From: Aquila chrysaetos chrysaetos
Taxonomy: Eukaryota > Chordata > Aves > Accipitriformes > Accipitridae
DNA length: 64,000 bases
NCBI RefSeq assembly: GCF_900496995.4
Contig: NC_044012.1
Coordinates: 27,293,606-27,357,605, forward strand
Direction of reading: 5' to 3'
Position numbers and translations under genes: made by a program. Of this stretch, positions 11,401 through 25,400 are shown one piece after another. Position 1 is the first letter of the stretch, and each line of letters starts with the position of its first letter. The notes beneath the pieces are model-generated. The model had not been told where the DNA came from, ran no database searches, and was given only the letters and a program-made list of their open reading frames with translations.

Positions 11401-14400
11401 TCAATAAATTTGTGTTAGAAAGTCCTATACCTATTTTCCTTTGTGTGAATGTATTGGCTTTGTGTGGCAAGGTTTTGGTAGCAGAGGGGGTTACAGGGGT
11501 GGCTTCTGTAAGAAGCTGCTTGAAGCTTCCCCTGTGTTCGAGAGAGCCAATACCAGCCGGCTCTAAGACGGACCCGCTGCCGGCCAAGGCCGAGCCAATC
11601 AGCGATAGTGGTAATGCCTCTGTGATAACATTTTTAAGAAGGAAAAAAAAGTTGGGACAGGCGGTATACAGCAGCCGGAGAGAGGAGTGAGAACATGTAA
11701 GAGAAACAACCCTGCGGACACCAAGGTCAGTGAAGAAGGAGGGGGAGGAGATGCTCCAGGTGCCGGAACAGAGATTCCCCTGCAGCCCGTGGTGAAGACC
11801 ATGGCGAGGCAGGCTGTCCCCCTGCAGTCCATGGAGGTCCACGGTGGAGCAGATATCCACCTGCAGCCCGTGGAGGACCCCATGCCGGAGCAGGTGGCTT
11901 CCCGAAGGAGGCTGTGACCCCGTGGGAACCCCGCGCTGGAGCAGGCTCCTGTCAGGACCTGCGGATCTGTGGTGAGAGGAGCCCACGGAGCAGGTTTTCT
12001 GGCAGGACTTGTGACCCCATGGGGGACCCACGCTGGAGCAGTGTGGTCCTGAAGGACTGCACACCGTGGAAAAGGACCCACGCTGGAGCAGTTCATGAAG
12101 AACTGCAGCCCGTGGGAAGGGCCCACGTTGGAGAAGTTCGTGGAGGACTGTCTCCCGTGGGTGGGACCCCACACTGGAGCAGGGGAAGAGTGTGATGAGT
12201 CCTCCCCCTGAGGAAGATGAAGCGGCAGAAAATAACGTGTGATGAACTGACTGTAAACCCCATTCCCCGTCCCCCTGTGCCGCTGGGGGAGTTGGTAGAG
12301 AATCCGGGAGTAAAGTTGTGCCCGGGAAGAAGGGAGGGGTGGAGGGAAGGTGTTCTGAGATTTGGTTTTATTCCTCATTACCCTACTCTGGTTGATTTGT
12401 AATAAAGTGAGTTATTTTTCCCCAAGTTGAGTCTGTTTTGCCCGTGACGGTAATTGGTGAGTGATCTCTCCTGTCCTTATCTCGACCCACAAGCTCTTTG
12501 TTATATTTTCTCTCCCCTGTCCAGCTGAGGAGGGGGAGTGATAGAATGGCTTTGGTGGGCACCTGGCAACCAGCCAGGGTCAACCCATCACAGTGAACCA
12601 GTTTGGAGATGAAGGATATACCTGTCTGTACACAAGACTTTCACATACCTGAAGCCAGAGAGTCCACTTTCCTAGATAAGGTTTTTGTTCTGCTCTGGAC
12701 ATCCTCTCCCTCATCTCTGTTCTCCAGGCTTTCTTCTGCAGGTTCCTTAGACATTCCAGAATCCCTCCCTTCAGGCTGAGGACTTGATTCTTGTTGAACA
12801 AGGCTTGCAGTCAGCTCCTGAGAATCTTTATTTTTGTAAAATTTGTTTTCACATACCTGCAAATCAATATAGAGGCATACATGACAGATGTGGTATATCA
12901 ATCCAAACCTAACACCTCAGCCTTTGCTTCCAAAGTATTCCTTGATCCTAACAAAGGCTTTGGTTTGCATTTAGAAAGCTGAATCTTTTTTATTATTATG
13001 AACAAGCAGAGTTCTTTTCACACAGTGGCCACACAAGCATCTTCCACTAAAAAAAGCTTATTCTTAACTCAAAAGAACATTGAAATTAACACTATTTAGC
13101 ATAGCAAGGAGGGACAGTAGAAAGTGAGGGGACAGACAGCGGAAGGCCAGGTAGTGCAGTCAGAGCTCCGAAAAGGGAGACGCTACTGGTCATCTTTTGA
13201 TTTACTTGCTTCCTCAACACATTATTTTGGAGACATGAAGCCCAAGGCTGGACAGATCACCACAACAGGGGGACTCTTGGCACGACTCTACCTTCCACTC
13301 ACCACTCCAATGACTTGGCCTATCAACTAACCTTACTACTACAATGGCTGCAGGTCCTCCTTTTGCTTTTCTTTAGCTTGAGATCGCTACTCCCTTCATG
13401 GCAGGAACAGGAACATTCCTTCGTCCCATCTACCCACTCGACCTCCTGGAAACAGACATACTCCAGCTGACAAAGATGCATGGTACACAGAGATGACAGT
13501 CAGGGTAAGGTGAACCCCAGAGGGAGCCAGGAAGGGCTGAGCGGCACTCTGCGCACACCCAGAGAGAACTAAAGCAATTATGCTGCTAGCAAGCAAAGCA
13601 CAATGGAAACATTTCAATCTCCTTTCTTCAGTCCTTCTAGGCTGTCGTCATGTCTCTCAATAAATCAACACATTTATCCTTGTGAGCATGCATTTGCTTA
13701 GAGTCCAGATATGTGGACTAGTGAGATACCCCAGGCCCACCTTGTCATTGTTCTGGCCTCCAATCTCTTTACGCTTCTTATTTTTTGAGGCTGCATTCAT
13801 CTTGGGTGGTTCATCCTCCTCTTCTACATCTGGCAAAGACACCTCTTCAAACCCATCAAACTACAAAAGAAGAAACACACAAAAACTGCTCTATCATGAT
13901 AGCTCTTCAGTAGACCAAACTTCATTTTCCCCATGAATTTCTGAATATTAAGCTCAGTTCCGGGACATGACAAGTTCAATTATGTTAGAAGAGACATAAA
14001 TGCTGTAAAAAAATTTGAAAAAAGTTTGCTTCAGTCCACCAACAGCTACCCCACCCTGCTGCTTCCCTCTCTCTGGAAATGCAGTCTCAATTTGAGTTCT
14101 TCAAGTTCAAACATGTCTAGTATCTCTGCTTTTATCTTTTCTGGTCTTGGGGAAAAGATTGCTCCACCTCATATTCCTTCTCTTCTGTCCAGTTGATCTC
14201 CTCAAAATCTCCCATGCGGCTGGCTGAGGGCCGTAAGTGATCAAAGAAAATGGAGAACTCATCCTGCAAGTGGTCATGTCCTTTCAACAGTTGCCACATT
14301 TGGGTCTTCAGCTGAAAAAGAGAAATCCAGAGAAAATTGAGTGTTTCATTCTATATTGTCACATTCTTCTCAGAAGGATTTCTCAAAGCAAGTGGAACAG

Positions 14401-16403
14401 CAGGGCTCATTAGACCTCCAACATGGAAGTTTATGCTTGCATTGGTACTACTTCATGAATATTTTGAGATCATTCCACATCCAGCTATCAAGTTAGCATA
14501 GAAATATCCCTCCAAAATTCTAGGCAGACTGTAGGAGGCACTAATCTAAAATTTCACCTGCAAGGTAATAAAGGCAAGGTGGAGATAGGAGAGAGGAGAC
14601 ACACAGGCCAGTTAATTGTAAAGCCTCTAGAAGAGGCAGCTTCAATTCTCTACCATGGCCCACAGCAGGAGATCGCGCTTGATGAACTCTTGTGGTCTCA
14701 AAGAGCAGCATATAGGAACAGTGAAGCAGGCTAGCTAATTGCATTCTCGGGGTTTTTGAGAGAAAGGATATACCTGGATGCCTGATTACCTCTGCAATCT
14801 CCTGGGGGAGGCAGTCTGCACAACTCTGGAGAACTTTGATGATCTTTTGATGGTGGGCAGGATTTTCAGCAAAACAAATCTCCAGTTGCCTGAGGAACTT
14901 CCGGCTTTTTTCAAATGCTTGCTGCTCTTCAAACTGACAAAAAAAAAAAAGGATTCACCCCTCATGTTCAAGAATGTATCTCCAAGCATCTCTAGTTGGC
15001 TTAAGCAAGCTATAAAATGCCTGTCTTGCTATTTTTTTTCCATTTGTATTGACATCCATTGCAAAACTGGGAAGATGTGGAGAAAGAGAAACAAGACTTT
15101 GCATAATCAATACTTACGTGAGCTACAAAGTTTTGCTTCCACCATATGCATGTAAGATAGGAAAATCCAGAAAGAATATAACAGGTGAAAACCTCTATCT
15201 TACAAAGTGGAAGGCTAATTTGTGAGACAAGGGAACCATTCCACTTGCTTTATCTGCACGTTGTCTCTGCAGTCAGGTTCTGCAACGTAACTGGGAAAGG
15301 CCAATTCTCCACAGTAATACTTAGTACGAGACTTAAAACAAACACTAGACATTTCAATTCTGATTAATAAAACAGCAAGGTAAGCAAGTGATTTACCAGC
15401 TGTTTACCTTTCTTGCCCTAGGAAGAATTCTTTATTCTTTCACTCTCACAAGCATTGACATTGCCTGCTTAAAATTTGGTCTCCTTTCATGCTACCTACC
15501 AGTCCACACTCCAAAGCTTGTTCTGGTAATAGAAAGGCAGCAAAATCTGTGAGCAACTGTGGCCAGTCATGCAACAGTTTCTGTAAAGTGGAATAGAGAT
15601 CCACAGCTGTTTGCTTGTGCGTGCTAATCTCAAACTCATAGATAACACGAAGAAAGTCTTCATACTTTCCAGGAACATGCTGCAAGGCTTCACGCACCTG
15701 GAAAGAGCAACAGAGCTTTACAGGACTACATAACATCCAGGGAGAAAACAAGTTAATTTAGTAATCTTTGATCTCTTGCTACTCAGAATTTACACAGCGC
15801 TTCCAGCTTTGTTGAGCCAACCAAGTCTTTTCCTTAAAGATAAATTTGAACTGCTCACAAGAGAGAAGGGAACCAAATCGAAGACTATGAAATTCTGAAA
15901 TTAAAAGAGGCCCAGTGTTGTGAATTGACTGCAGCCAGCAGCTAAGCACTCCCACAGCCACTCACTCACTCCTCACCTCCCCCAAGCAGGACGGGAGGAA
16001 AGAGGAAGAGCAAAAGCAAGAAAATTCATAGGCTGCGATAAAGACAGTTTAATAAGTAAAGGACCGCCATATGGGGTGCTATGAAGAAAGATAACTTCAC
16101 CCCGACCAGATCCAGTACACTCAGTTAGAGCTGGCAGTTATGTGGCTCAGGCATGAACCATGTTAAAGGACTTGAAGCATCCGATGTTCCTATTTCTGGG
16201 TTACCTACTGGTCTAGCTTACCCTGGTTAGATAAGCTTGTGCAAATGCCAGATCTTTCTGTTCCCGCAAGGGATCTCTCTCCAGGATGTCTTCATCATAC
16301 AAGAGGAGCAGCTTAGATGTATCTTTGCTAGCACGAGCCCGTCCCCTCTTATTTCTGGTTCTGTGGGAGCTCCTGCTCTTCCCAGGGGCTTTCATGTTTT
16401 CTC
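8479..16403 (-). CDS. GON4L: GON4L exons 22-31: PAH repeats and SANT-like C-terminus (residues 1536-2252)
   Basis: Exons in transcript order: 16222-16403, 15500-15697, 14790-14933, 14168-14311, 13741-13860, 13332-13445, 12649-12856, 9791-10580, 9230-9332 and 8479-8628. Residues about 1571-1665 and 1666-1745 form two paired-amphipathic-helix-type repeats ([18 protein letters not shown]...; [20 protein letters not shown]...; [15 protein letters not shown]), the kind used by SIN3-like corepressors. A basic/Cys-rich segment ([25 protein letters not shown]) follows. The 790-nt exon is poorly conserved until its end, where [26 protein letters not shown] starts a SANT/Myb-like domain (about 2163-2218) ending [12 protein letters not shown]. 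Exons 23-27 are all phase 0 and multiples of three. Confidence 0.93.
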
Positions 16404-19400
16404 CTGTGAAGAAGCACAAAGCAAATTGTACAGGTACCTTTCATACATTCCTTGGGCTGGCAGACAACTACTCTTCTAGATCAATACTGCAATAGAAAAG
16501 TACGTTTTCAGAGTTAGTGACGAGTTAACTCTTTACACTCTCCTGTAAGTGTATGAGCAATATACTTTTCTTTAGTCAGGCCAGCTAACATATTTTAAAT
16601 TTGCTGTTTATTTTTATAGCATCTGATGGGAAAAATCCCTGGATACAGCAACAAACCCATCCTAGCTGTTCCTCAGCTAGCAATCTACTAAGAACTAATA
16701 AATACATCTACTGCCTACCAGGGGCAAAAAAAAAAAAAAAAAAAAAAAATCATAGTGAGTGAACAGAGATACGATATGAGCATCAGAGCTGGCTGTTAAT
16801 GCTTGCAAATTATTCTTTTAGCTTATTATTTATATGAATAGAGTTAACATCACAGATAAATAACTGGTGTCACATAATAGGGAATGATGTAGTGTACTAA
16901 GAGTTGCTACATTGAAATTTTTATGTCTTTAGATTAGGACTCTGTTGGTCTAATGGGCTGAGGTCCACTTCGAAGTTCACTGCTCAAATTCACCTACCAC
17001 TTGCTAGATTCTGTTAAAGTATTACTTTGTTTCATTTATTTTTCCCCAACGTGACTTTATAATACAAAATTCAATTTAGCGAAGATTTGACTATTTAATA
17101 CTGTTCTTATATAGGTATTGGGTATTAGCTGACACAAGCCACATCTCTTATGTCTGCAAATTTTTGAAGTATAAATACATTACAATGGACTAAAGACACT
17201 CGGTTCATATGCACAAGGGCTTCTATAGTATGAACTGTTTTTATAGAATTGTGACTGTGTTGCAAAATTTAATTTCCAAAGGGAAAGCATCACTAAGCTC
17301 AGATACGCCAAGTGAAATTAAACCAGATACAGTTTCCCCATTGTTTTGCTTTAATGCAGAGAGCAGCTCTATTTCCCCACACCCTGTGTCAAAAGAAACC
17401 CACAGAACTTACCTGCTGGCATTCTGCAGGCTTCCACCTGCGGGGCTGCCTTTGTCAATGTGAAGGCAGATTTAGGTTCTTCTGATGTATCGCCACATAT
17501 TTCATCATCTTTCTGTAAACTCTCTATTCCTTCCCCTTCCTCCTCCTCCTCTTCCTCAGGCTCAGAGTTCTCTTCCTGGGAATTCTCTTCTTCAGAATCT
17601 CCTTCTTGGCTTAAACGTCTCTCTGTTGCAAGCCAAGTAAGTTTTTCCATTGTCTCCTTAGAAAGAAACAACAAAAAAAGTCACATTGTTTTCTTTTAGT
17701 GTTTGTTTTAACATCATTCAACAAGTAGCTCACTCCATTGTAATTCTAACAGCAAATTTCACAGATCAACATCTGACCAACTAGAGGATTCTACTGAAGG
17801 GACAGAATTCAAAAACAACCAGAACTGCCTATTTTTGTATCAAGCACAAAATTCAGTTTCAGAATCTGCCACTTATAAAAGCCTTAAGTTAGACGGGATT
17901 CCTTAATGATCACCTTAGTTCTTAAAGGCTTGCTGGAACTGTGATCTGGAAAATAATTCTCACTTAAAGTACTTCTTACTAAACAACAGCCTCAGTTGAG
18001 GAAGTCCTTACAACTCAGCAGAATTTAAATCTGAATATTTGCAAGATATTCCTTTAGCTTGGACTTAAAATCTTCCCAGAAAAATGTGGTGTCCAATTTC
18101 TCTGTAAAACAGCACAATACCATGCTATTATATAGTTAACAGTCCAGCTTTCCAATTGGATTGAAATTGTCATTTGCTCTGACTCCACTAGGGTGTTTCA
18201 GCACACCAATATTTGTCATTAGCAAGTTTTTTAAAATTTTGTTTGCTTTTACCTGAAGTTCTGGCACTGAAAGAATAGATTCTTCTGAGGCTGATGACAT
18301 TTCTTCATCCTCATCTTGTGTAAAATCATCAAAGTCATCTTCTTCCTCTTCTTCCGGTCCTTCTCTCTCTCCTCCAGCTTCAGGGCCAGCTGGTGTCCCA
18401 ACAGACTGGCCATCTATACTAGACGAATCCTCTGGTCTTCCTAGTGGACTACTAAATTCTGCCTCAACATCTGCTGTATAAGAAAGATTCTTTGGAGACT
18501 CACTGCTTACTTGTGGTCCAGCAACAACACCTGCATCCATGTGCTGTTCTCCATGGGGAGACGTCTGCAAAGCCCGTCGTTCTTCTTCTCCCTTCTCATC
18601 ACACAAAGTATGCTCCTTTTTAATTTCTTTCAGGTCACTTGAACATGAACATGCAGCCTCCGTGTTCAGCTCCTGGCTGAGATGCAGCATGAATTCCTCC
18701 TTCACTTTAGCACATAAAAGATCCCTCTTCTGTACTGGATTTACTTCCTTGGTAGCATCATTTGAATCTTCAGGCTCAATTTTCACTGTTTCATCTGGAT
18801 CTTCTAAATGAGGCAAAAGGTCCACACACAATGGCTCTGAAGTGTTCTCGTCTCCTTCTACCACTGTCCAGCTACAGCAGTCAGTCTTATTTACCTTTTG
18901 CTGACTGCCGTTATTTGAAGTGGCAGGATTTGTACTACACTCCTTGGGTGAGACAGCAGAGCACGAAACGTACAGCTCTGGGGCTTCAACCTTGGGCTCC
19001 ACTGTGGGATAGGTATTTTTGTTGTTTCCAGCAGGGCAGGAAGGAACCAGATTCAACTGTTCTTCATTTTCGCCAACAGACGATGCAGAAAGACTGACAG
19101 GGTTAGGAGAGACTATCAACGAAGGTATTGAAGAAGTCACTAGAGGCTGATTTAATGGACATGGGAAAGTGGATGGATTTACCAATAAGGTTGTAACTGG
19201 AATAGCCTGAGTGCCTCTACCAACTGTTGTATTTATGGGCTGAATCATATTGCAACCATTGCCTATATTAACCACTTTCACTGTGGTAGCGGGTACAGTA
19301 AGGATGACAGGAGACGGCTGAATCAAAGGTGAAGTCTTTATCAGTGGGGCAGATTTTGTCCCTTTTTTCTTTTGGTATCCCTTACGAACACAAGGTTTGC

Positions 19401-22400
19401 GTATTTTTGCTCCGGCCAAAGCTGGCAACATCAGTTTTGGCTGAAAAGTTACTGGATTTGAGGACGCTAGAGCTGGTGGTACAGCAGCTGAGAAAGCTTG
19501 TCTGGAGTCCGAATGCGAAGTGGAAAGCACATTCTGAAATTCCAAGCCATCCCCACTTCCTACCACTGCTGGAACATTCAAAGGCTGCACTCCCGGCACA
19601 GTCTGCATAACTGTAGCTGGCTGGATTAGCCGAGGAATCTGAACCATAACTTTGCTGGGAGGAGCTTCTGACTGGGATAGCTTCACAGTTTTCTGGATGT
19701 TAATAGTGTTGGAACTAGGCTGCAGACAAGGACTTGGTCGAATGAGGACAGGCTTCAGAGCTGAAGACCTCTGCCTCCTCCATGCTCTCCTAGAGAATCG
19801 ATTGGCAAGGGGCTTTAGGGTCAGTACTAGTCCCTTTGGCATAAGTAGAGGGTATTTTTCATCGTATTCTGTGTCTGAAGTTTCCTTTCCTGTTCCCAAA
19901 AAGACACCTTCTGCATCAGGTGAACCTGGCATCTCCCTGGCATCTTCTGCTAATTGCTTCAATTCCCCCTGAATGGAAGGCAAGCTTGCCTAAAGGGAAC
20001 AAGAGTTTATTAGTCCCATCCATAGGCTATTTCTCTATTACCACCTTCAAACAGCACCATAGAAAGCAACAGACAGCAACTTGCTTCTAAAAGTAAAGCA
20101 TTTTTTATTTACTTTATTCTACTGTATATTACTTTATATTTACTGTATATTACTTTATATTCATGAGTTTTAGGCCAAAGCCTTCAAAACAATCTGAGAG
20201 CCTCAAAGAAACAACAGAACTGAATTGCTTTATAAAGGTTCCTTTAGCAAATACAAGATTTTGCGGGAAGGAAGCTTCGCTGTAACAATGAAGTATAATA
20301 GGCGATTAAGAGAACTGGATTTTATGGCACCTGTGCCTAATTCTTTCCTCAGACAGAGTCCTCCTTGACTGACTCGCAGGTACGGTCACTATGCCTCCAA
20401 CTCTGTCTTCCTTGTGCAAAGGATCTCAGAGAAAGAATCCTTACGAAGCGTGAGACATTCGGGTATAACAAAAATAACATCCACACTGCAGGTGAAGATA
20501 ACCTCAAAAAAACCCACCCCAAACCCCCAGATTTCTTATTTCCTCTTAGATGGTGAGGTTTTAAGGGGGAAGAACATGCCCTCTCTCACAGCTGTAATAC
20601 AGTGGGAAGGAAGGCAACACTGCTAACCATAAGGCAAGGGTCAGACTACGTTGATTAACAAATTAACAAAGCCAAATAATGAAATCAACACATCAAACCA
20701 GAGACATCAGAAATACACCCATGAAGCAAAACAAGGATGTGACAACAAACACTGTATGTCCATGATAACTTCAATCATGTACTGCAGCTGGGCAGACAAG
20801 CATCAAGAGTAGCGTATAATACTTCAGGTTGCTAAGTAGTAGTGTTCTAGCTACATTTACTAGCTAGACTCAGGGTAACACAGGCTCCCACGCAATACAC
20901 TGACTACCTTTTGACTTCAGAGCTGTAGGCTAACCAAACAACTCGCTCTGGACCTAGGCTGTAAAAACAAACAAACAAACAAGCAAGCAACCCCCCCCCC
21001 CCCCCCCCCCCCAAAAAAACCAAACCAAAAACAAAAAACCCAAAGAAATCAACCAAACAACAACAACAAAAAAACCCTATGCTGGATGAAGAATAGCAGA
21101 AACTACCTTTAGCCAAAATGGCAGGCGATGTTCTTCTCTCTCCACAGGTGGCTTCCACTGATTAGGCTGGATTTCCTCACAGCACTTGAACAGAATGGGC
21201 AACTGTTTTGTCTTTTTATAGTACTATGTGGAGACAGGAGAGAATGCAAGACAAGATGACTGTGGTCGGATCACCTGTCTAACAACTGCTGGGATGTAGG
21301 ACGAGGATTGTGCTCTGTAAAAGTGTTCATGTATAAAGCGATTCTCATCAATATTACTTCAATAAAGTACTACCCACAAAAACATTAAAAAAGAATAATA
21401 AGGCTGAACAAGAGCTCATTGCCATCTTGGTTCCTCTCGAAACAGAGCATGAAGTTCTAGCAGACGTGCAGGCGTACTTGCTTCAAGTGTTTCTGGTTCT
21501 TAAACTCTCTTCAGCAGTGGCCATTAGCTTACAGGACAGGATATTTGGCCAGCTGGACCTTCAGCCTGACTGACGAGACCACTTTTGTTTAAGCTTCACT
21601 ACTCAAAATTTTTTTGTATGAATTTGTCAGGATTACTGAAGCCACAGTTTTACTAGGACTGTCTGCAAATGCTGGGCTCTAAAAGAGTCAAAATAGTAAT
21701 ATAAGTACTTGCAAAGTACAGAGGATAAGGTCTTTTTGAAGAAATCCTCATTGCTAATAAAAGGATGACATTTTCTTTTAAGTGTCAGTACATACACAAA
21801 AAGGTCCTTGGAACAAACAACACATCTCTTCTTGTATAACAAACACCAACCAGACACACAAGTCTGAAAAATACCAAACCACAATCTGAATGTATCACTT
21901 ACTCTGATGATATTATCAGGGGCTCGATTCATATTGAGATTCTTGATTCGTACTGTAAGTTGGTGGGCAGTTTTTGTTGGCAAGAGATACTTGCTGATCA
22001 AAGGCTTTGGAAACTCTGTGCCTTCAAAATGTTTCAAACCTAAAGCTAATAAACTGAAGAAGGAAGGAAGGGGGCGGGGGAGAGATAAAAAGTCTTTTAG
22101 ACAGTACGGCAGATTGCTATTTGGATGTGCTGTTGCACAATACACAGATATCCCAAAAGTTTGCATCCTAGAAATTCTCCTTAACAAAGAAGTCTCATTT
22201 GTATGCATTTTATTCAATAATTCTAAGCACCTACTTGTCCTCTGCCTTAGTGAAGATAATCTTGTCCCGGGGAGGGTTTGCTTTCAAGGAACATATTGGC
22301 AGTAGCTCTGGGTACATAAAGACTCTCCTTGTTGCCAAAATCCATGCCACTTGCTTTGGCAAACATGGAAATTCATTGGCTGTGAAAAGAATTAACAGAT

Positions 22401-25400
22401 AAGGATAGACATATACATGGACAAATAATGTTTTTCACAACTGACTTCTTGAAAACATTGTTTCATTTACTCCCTTCACTGCAAAAAGAGAGAGACTTTC
22501 TCCCTGGTTTTTAGAATTCGCATATTTCCTAGTTTTTGCCCTTAAGTTTACACCACAAAAGGTAAAATTACTTTCCCCTTCCATCTTTTCTTTTGCTCTA
22601 TAATGAAAAACCATTTGTAAAAAGCAATGTGTACTTCAAGTCAGTTCACTGTCTAAGTACCAGAAAAATCACAAACCAAATATTTGAAGCCAACAGTATT
22701 TTTTTTAATAAAATACTCCAATGAAGGGAATATTTCCTTGATGTGTGTTAACCAACACATTTGGAACAATTATTTATAGTTTCATAGTTTCTTGATGGAT
22801 TTCTGCAGCTTAGATCATCATCTGCAGAACAATTATGGCAGGATTATGATGTCAAACAAAAGTCAAGAGCTCATATAACATGCTTTTACTGTATTCAAGT
22901 TTAAGAACCAAGGCGGCAGTCAATAAAGTGGATGGTTTTATCTAAAAATACCTCACAAAACTAAAAAAAAAAAAAAAAAAAAAAAAAATTACATTCCAAA
23001 CAGCAGTCTGAACCATATCTCATCTGGAAGGTGCACAGCATGAAATAACTCCCGCTGTAAATGCTTTCCCACCTCTTGTCCCTCCAAATACATACCACTC
23101 TTCTTCACAGCTTTGCGAGGGCTCCAGTCAACTTGGACTTGGGCATGAAAGTCTTCAATGAGCTGCAGTGCTCCCTTCAAGTTACATGGCTGGAACATTG
23201 TTTGAAATTTAGGATTGAATGACTGACGAAGGAGTGCAGAGCTTCGAGCAAAGTTACCAAGTTCGCTCTGTGAAGTCAAACACAGAACAAGATAAAAGAA
23301 CATGCCTTCAAATGGAAGTTAAAGAATATGTAATGCAATAATGCAAAAAATAAAAGCTGGTGAAGTGACAGGCATAAAAAAAAAAAAAAAAGCAGAGTGT
23401 CACAGGTCTTATTTTTGAGCATTACAAATCTAGGAACAACCAGAGGAATTTTTTTTTTTTTTTTTTTTTTAATTTCCCCACCTTCCAGAACCTTTCAACA
23501 TCACAGAATGTTCACTAATTACAGAAGCTGTATTTTTTGAACTTTGCTTTCAGTATTTCAAGAAAGCAATAAAAACCATACAAAGTCATGCCAATTCAAA
23601 GTACTGTTATTAGTCAGCACAATGTGAATTATTTCTCTACTGAGAAATTTTCATACTGAGCATGTTCATAGTAGGCTAACAACATCATTCCCTTACTGAG
23701 TAGTAATCTCTATGTTTAATGGGATCAATTAAATAAATTAAGCTCTGTAAAATCTCTCCAGTGACCAGCAGTCATTAAAATTCATGTAGCTCTGATTTTA
23801 AACATATCCTTACCAAAAACATCCTGGTAGTACTGGCCTCTGAACTTAAAGCAGGGTTGGAACTTGCAAGAAGATGGATTTGAGTCAGAAGCTGAACGTG
23901 CTTGAAGAATAAAATCAGACAAGTTTTTTTTCAGTGTATCAGAAATCCAAGAAACTGGAAAGCATAAGTATAGAGGCACAAGAAATATCTCCTGAGCAGC
24001 CCCCAAAAAAATCACATTCTGACTTCAAAAAAATCTTTTAAGCAATAGAAAACTGAGGGGAAACTTCCACTGCGAGGAAGTTTATTACACAGATTTTGAA
24101 CACATCATCTGTTTAAGTCTTAGGGCAGTGTCCTGGTTTTGGCTGGGATAGAGTTAATTTTCTTTCTAGTAGCCAGTATAGTGTTATGTCTTGTATTCAG
24201 TATAAGAATGTTGGTAACACACTGATGTTTTCAGTTGTTGCTACATAATGTTTAGACTAAGTCAAGGATTTTTGAGCTTCTCCTGCCCAGCCAGCAGGAA
24301 GGCTGGAGGGGCAAAAGAAGCTGGGAGGGGACACAGCCAGGACAGCTGACCCAAACCAAAAGGGGTATTCCATACCATGTGACATCATGCCCAGTATATA
24401 AACTGGGGGGGAGTTGGCCTGGGGCGGATTGCTGCTCAGGAACTAACTGGGCATCGGTCAGCAAGTGCTAAGCAATTGCATTGTGCATCACTTGGTTTTT
24501 ATATTCCAATCCTTTTATTAGCATTGACATTTTATTATTGTTATTATTATCATGATTAGTTTCTTCCTTTCTGTCCTATTAAACTGTTCTTATCTCAACC
24601 CACAAATTTTACCTTTTTCCTCCCAATTCTCTCCCCCATCCCACTGGGTGGTAGGGGGCGGTGAGTGAGCAGCTGCGTGGTGCTTAGCTGCTGGCTGGGG
24701 TTAAACCATGACAAGCAGTTTCCTAGCTTTTGTGCCAAAGTCTCATACCATAAGGATCAATATGGAAAGGATGTTTTTTTCTAATTAAATACTTAAGTAT
24801 TTCTTCAGAAACAATGACTTCAGCTATCAGAACTCCCCATATGCACACAAACACCATACATCTTGCTTTGCAGCTGAAAAACTAAAAAGGTCATTTACTC
24901 TACATGTCTAATGCAAGATCCATTTCTTTAGCTTGTGTTTGAGAAGTCTGTGTCCTCCCCTTGCTGCCACATACCAAGACATGACACTGTATGAGGCATG
25001 CAGAATAATAAACGACTATGTATCAAGTTCACACAAAACCAGCACACTTTGTCCTCATGAGATCAAGCTAACAGTAAGTTTCAAGTTTTGAGAAGAAGTC
25101 CTCTTGAACTTTGTATGGACATGGAAAAAAATTCTTTAAGTACAGCTTCTCATCTATGCTGCTGACAGCTTTTAAAATGTTCAAACTGAATTTCTACAGT
25201 TTTGCTTGGTGGGAGGAGGAAAAAAGAACCCAAACTATATCAAGAGTAATATTCTCAGAAAGTAGTAAAGAAGTTGGTGAAAACAGAGGATTTTGACAGA
25301 TTACAGTCAGAATTCAAACAAGGCCAAGGCAGCTCTCTCACATGAGAACAATACAGATGCCAAGAAATAAGCTCTACTTTGCACATTCAATTCGAATTGT

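Larger units (their letters stand above)
10581..12648 (-). other. GON4L intron 28 (host of the 1.1-kb solo LTR)
   Basis: A 2068-bp intron. About 870 bp (10581-11449) is AT-rich with no recognised feature; the rest is the solo LTR at 11450-12592 and 56 bp leading up to the donor of exon 28. The 258- and 259-codon minus ORFs here lie inside the LTR and are not host genes. Confidence 0.8.

Noticed and set aside
11396..12378. 258- and 259-codon minus-strand ORFs
   Set aside because: Both lie mainly within the solo LTR and its GC-rich repeat array. Residue content is repetitive and there is no retroviral or host domain.
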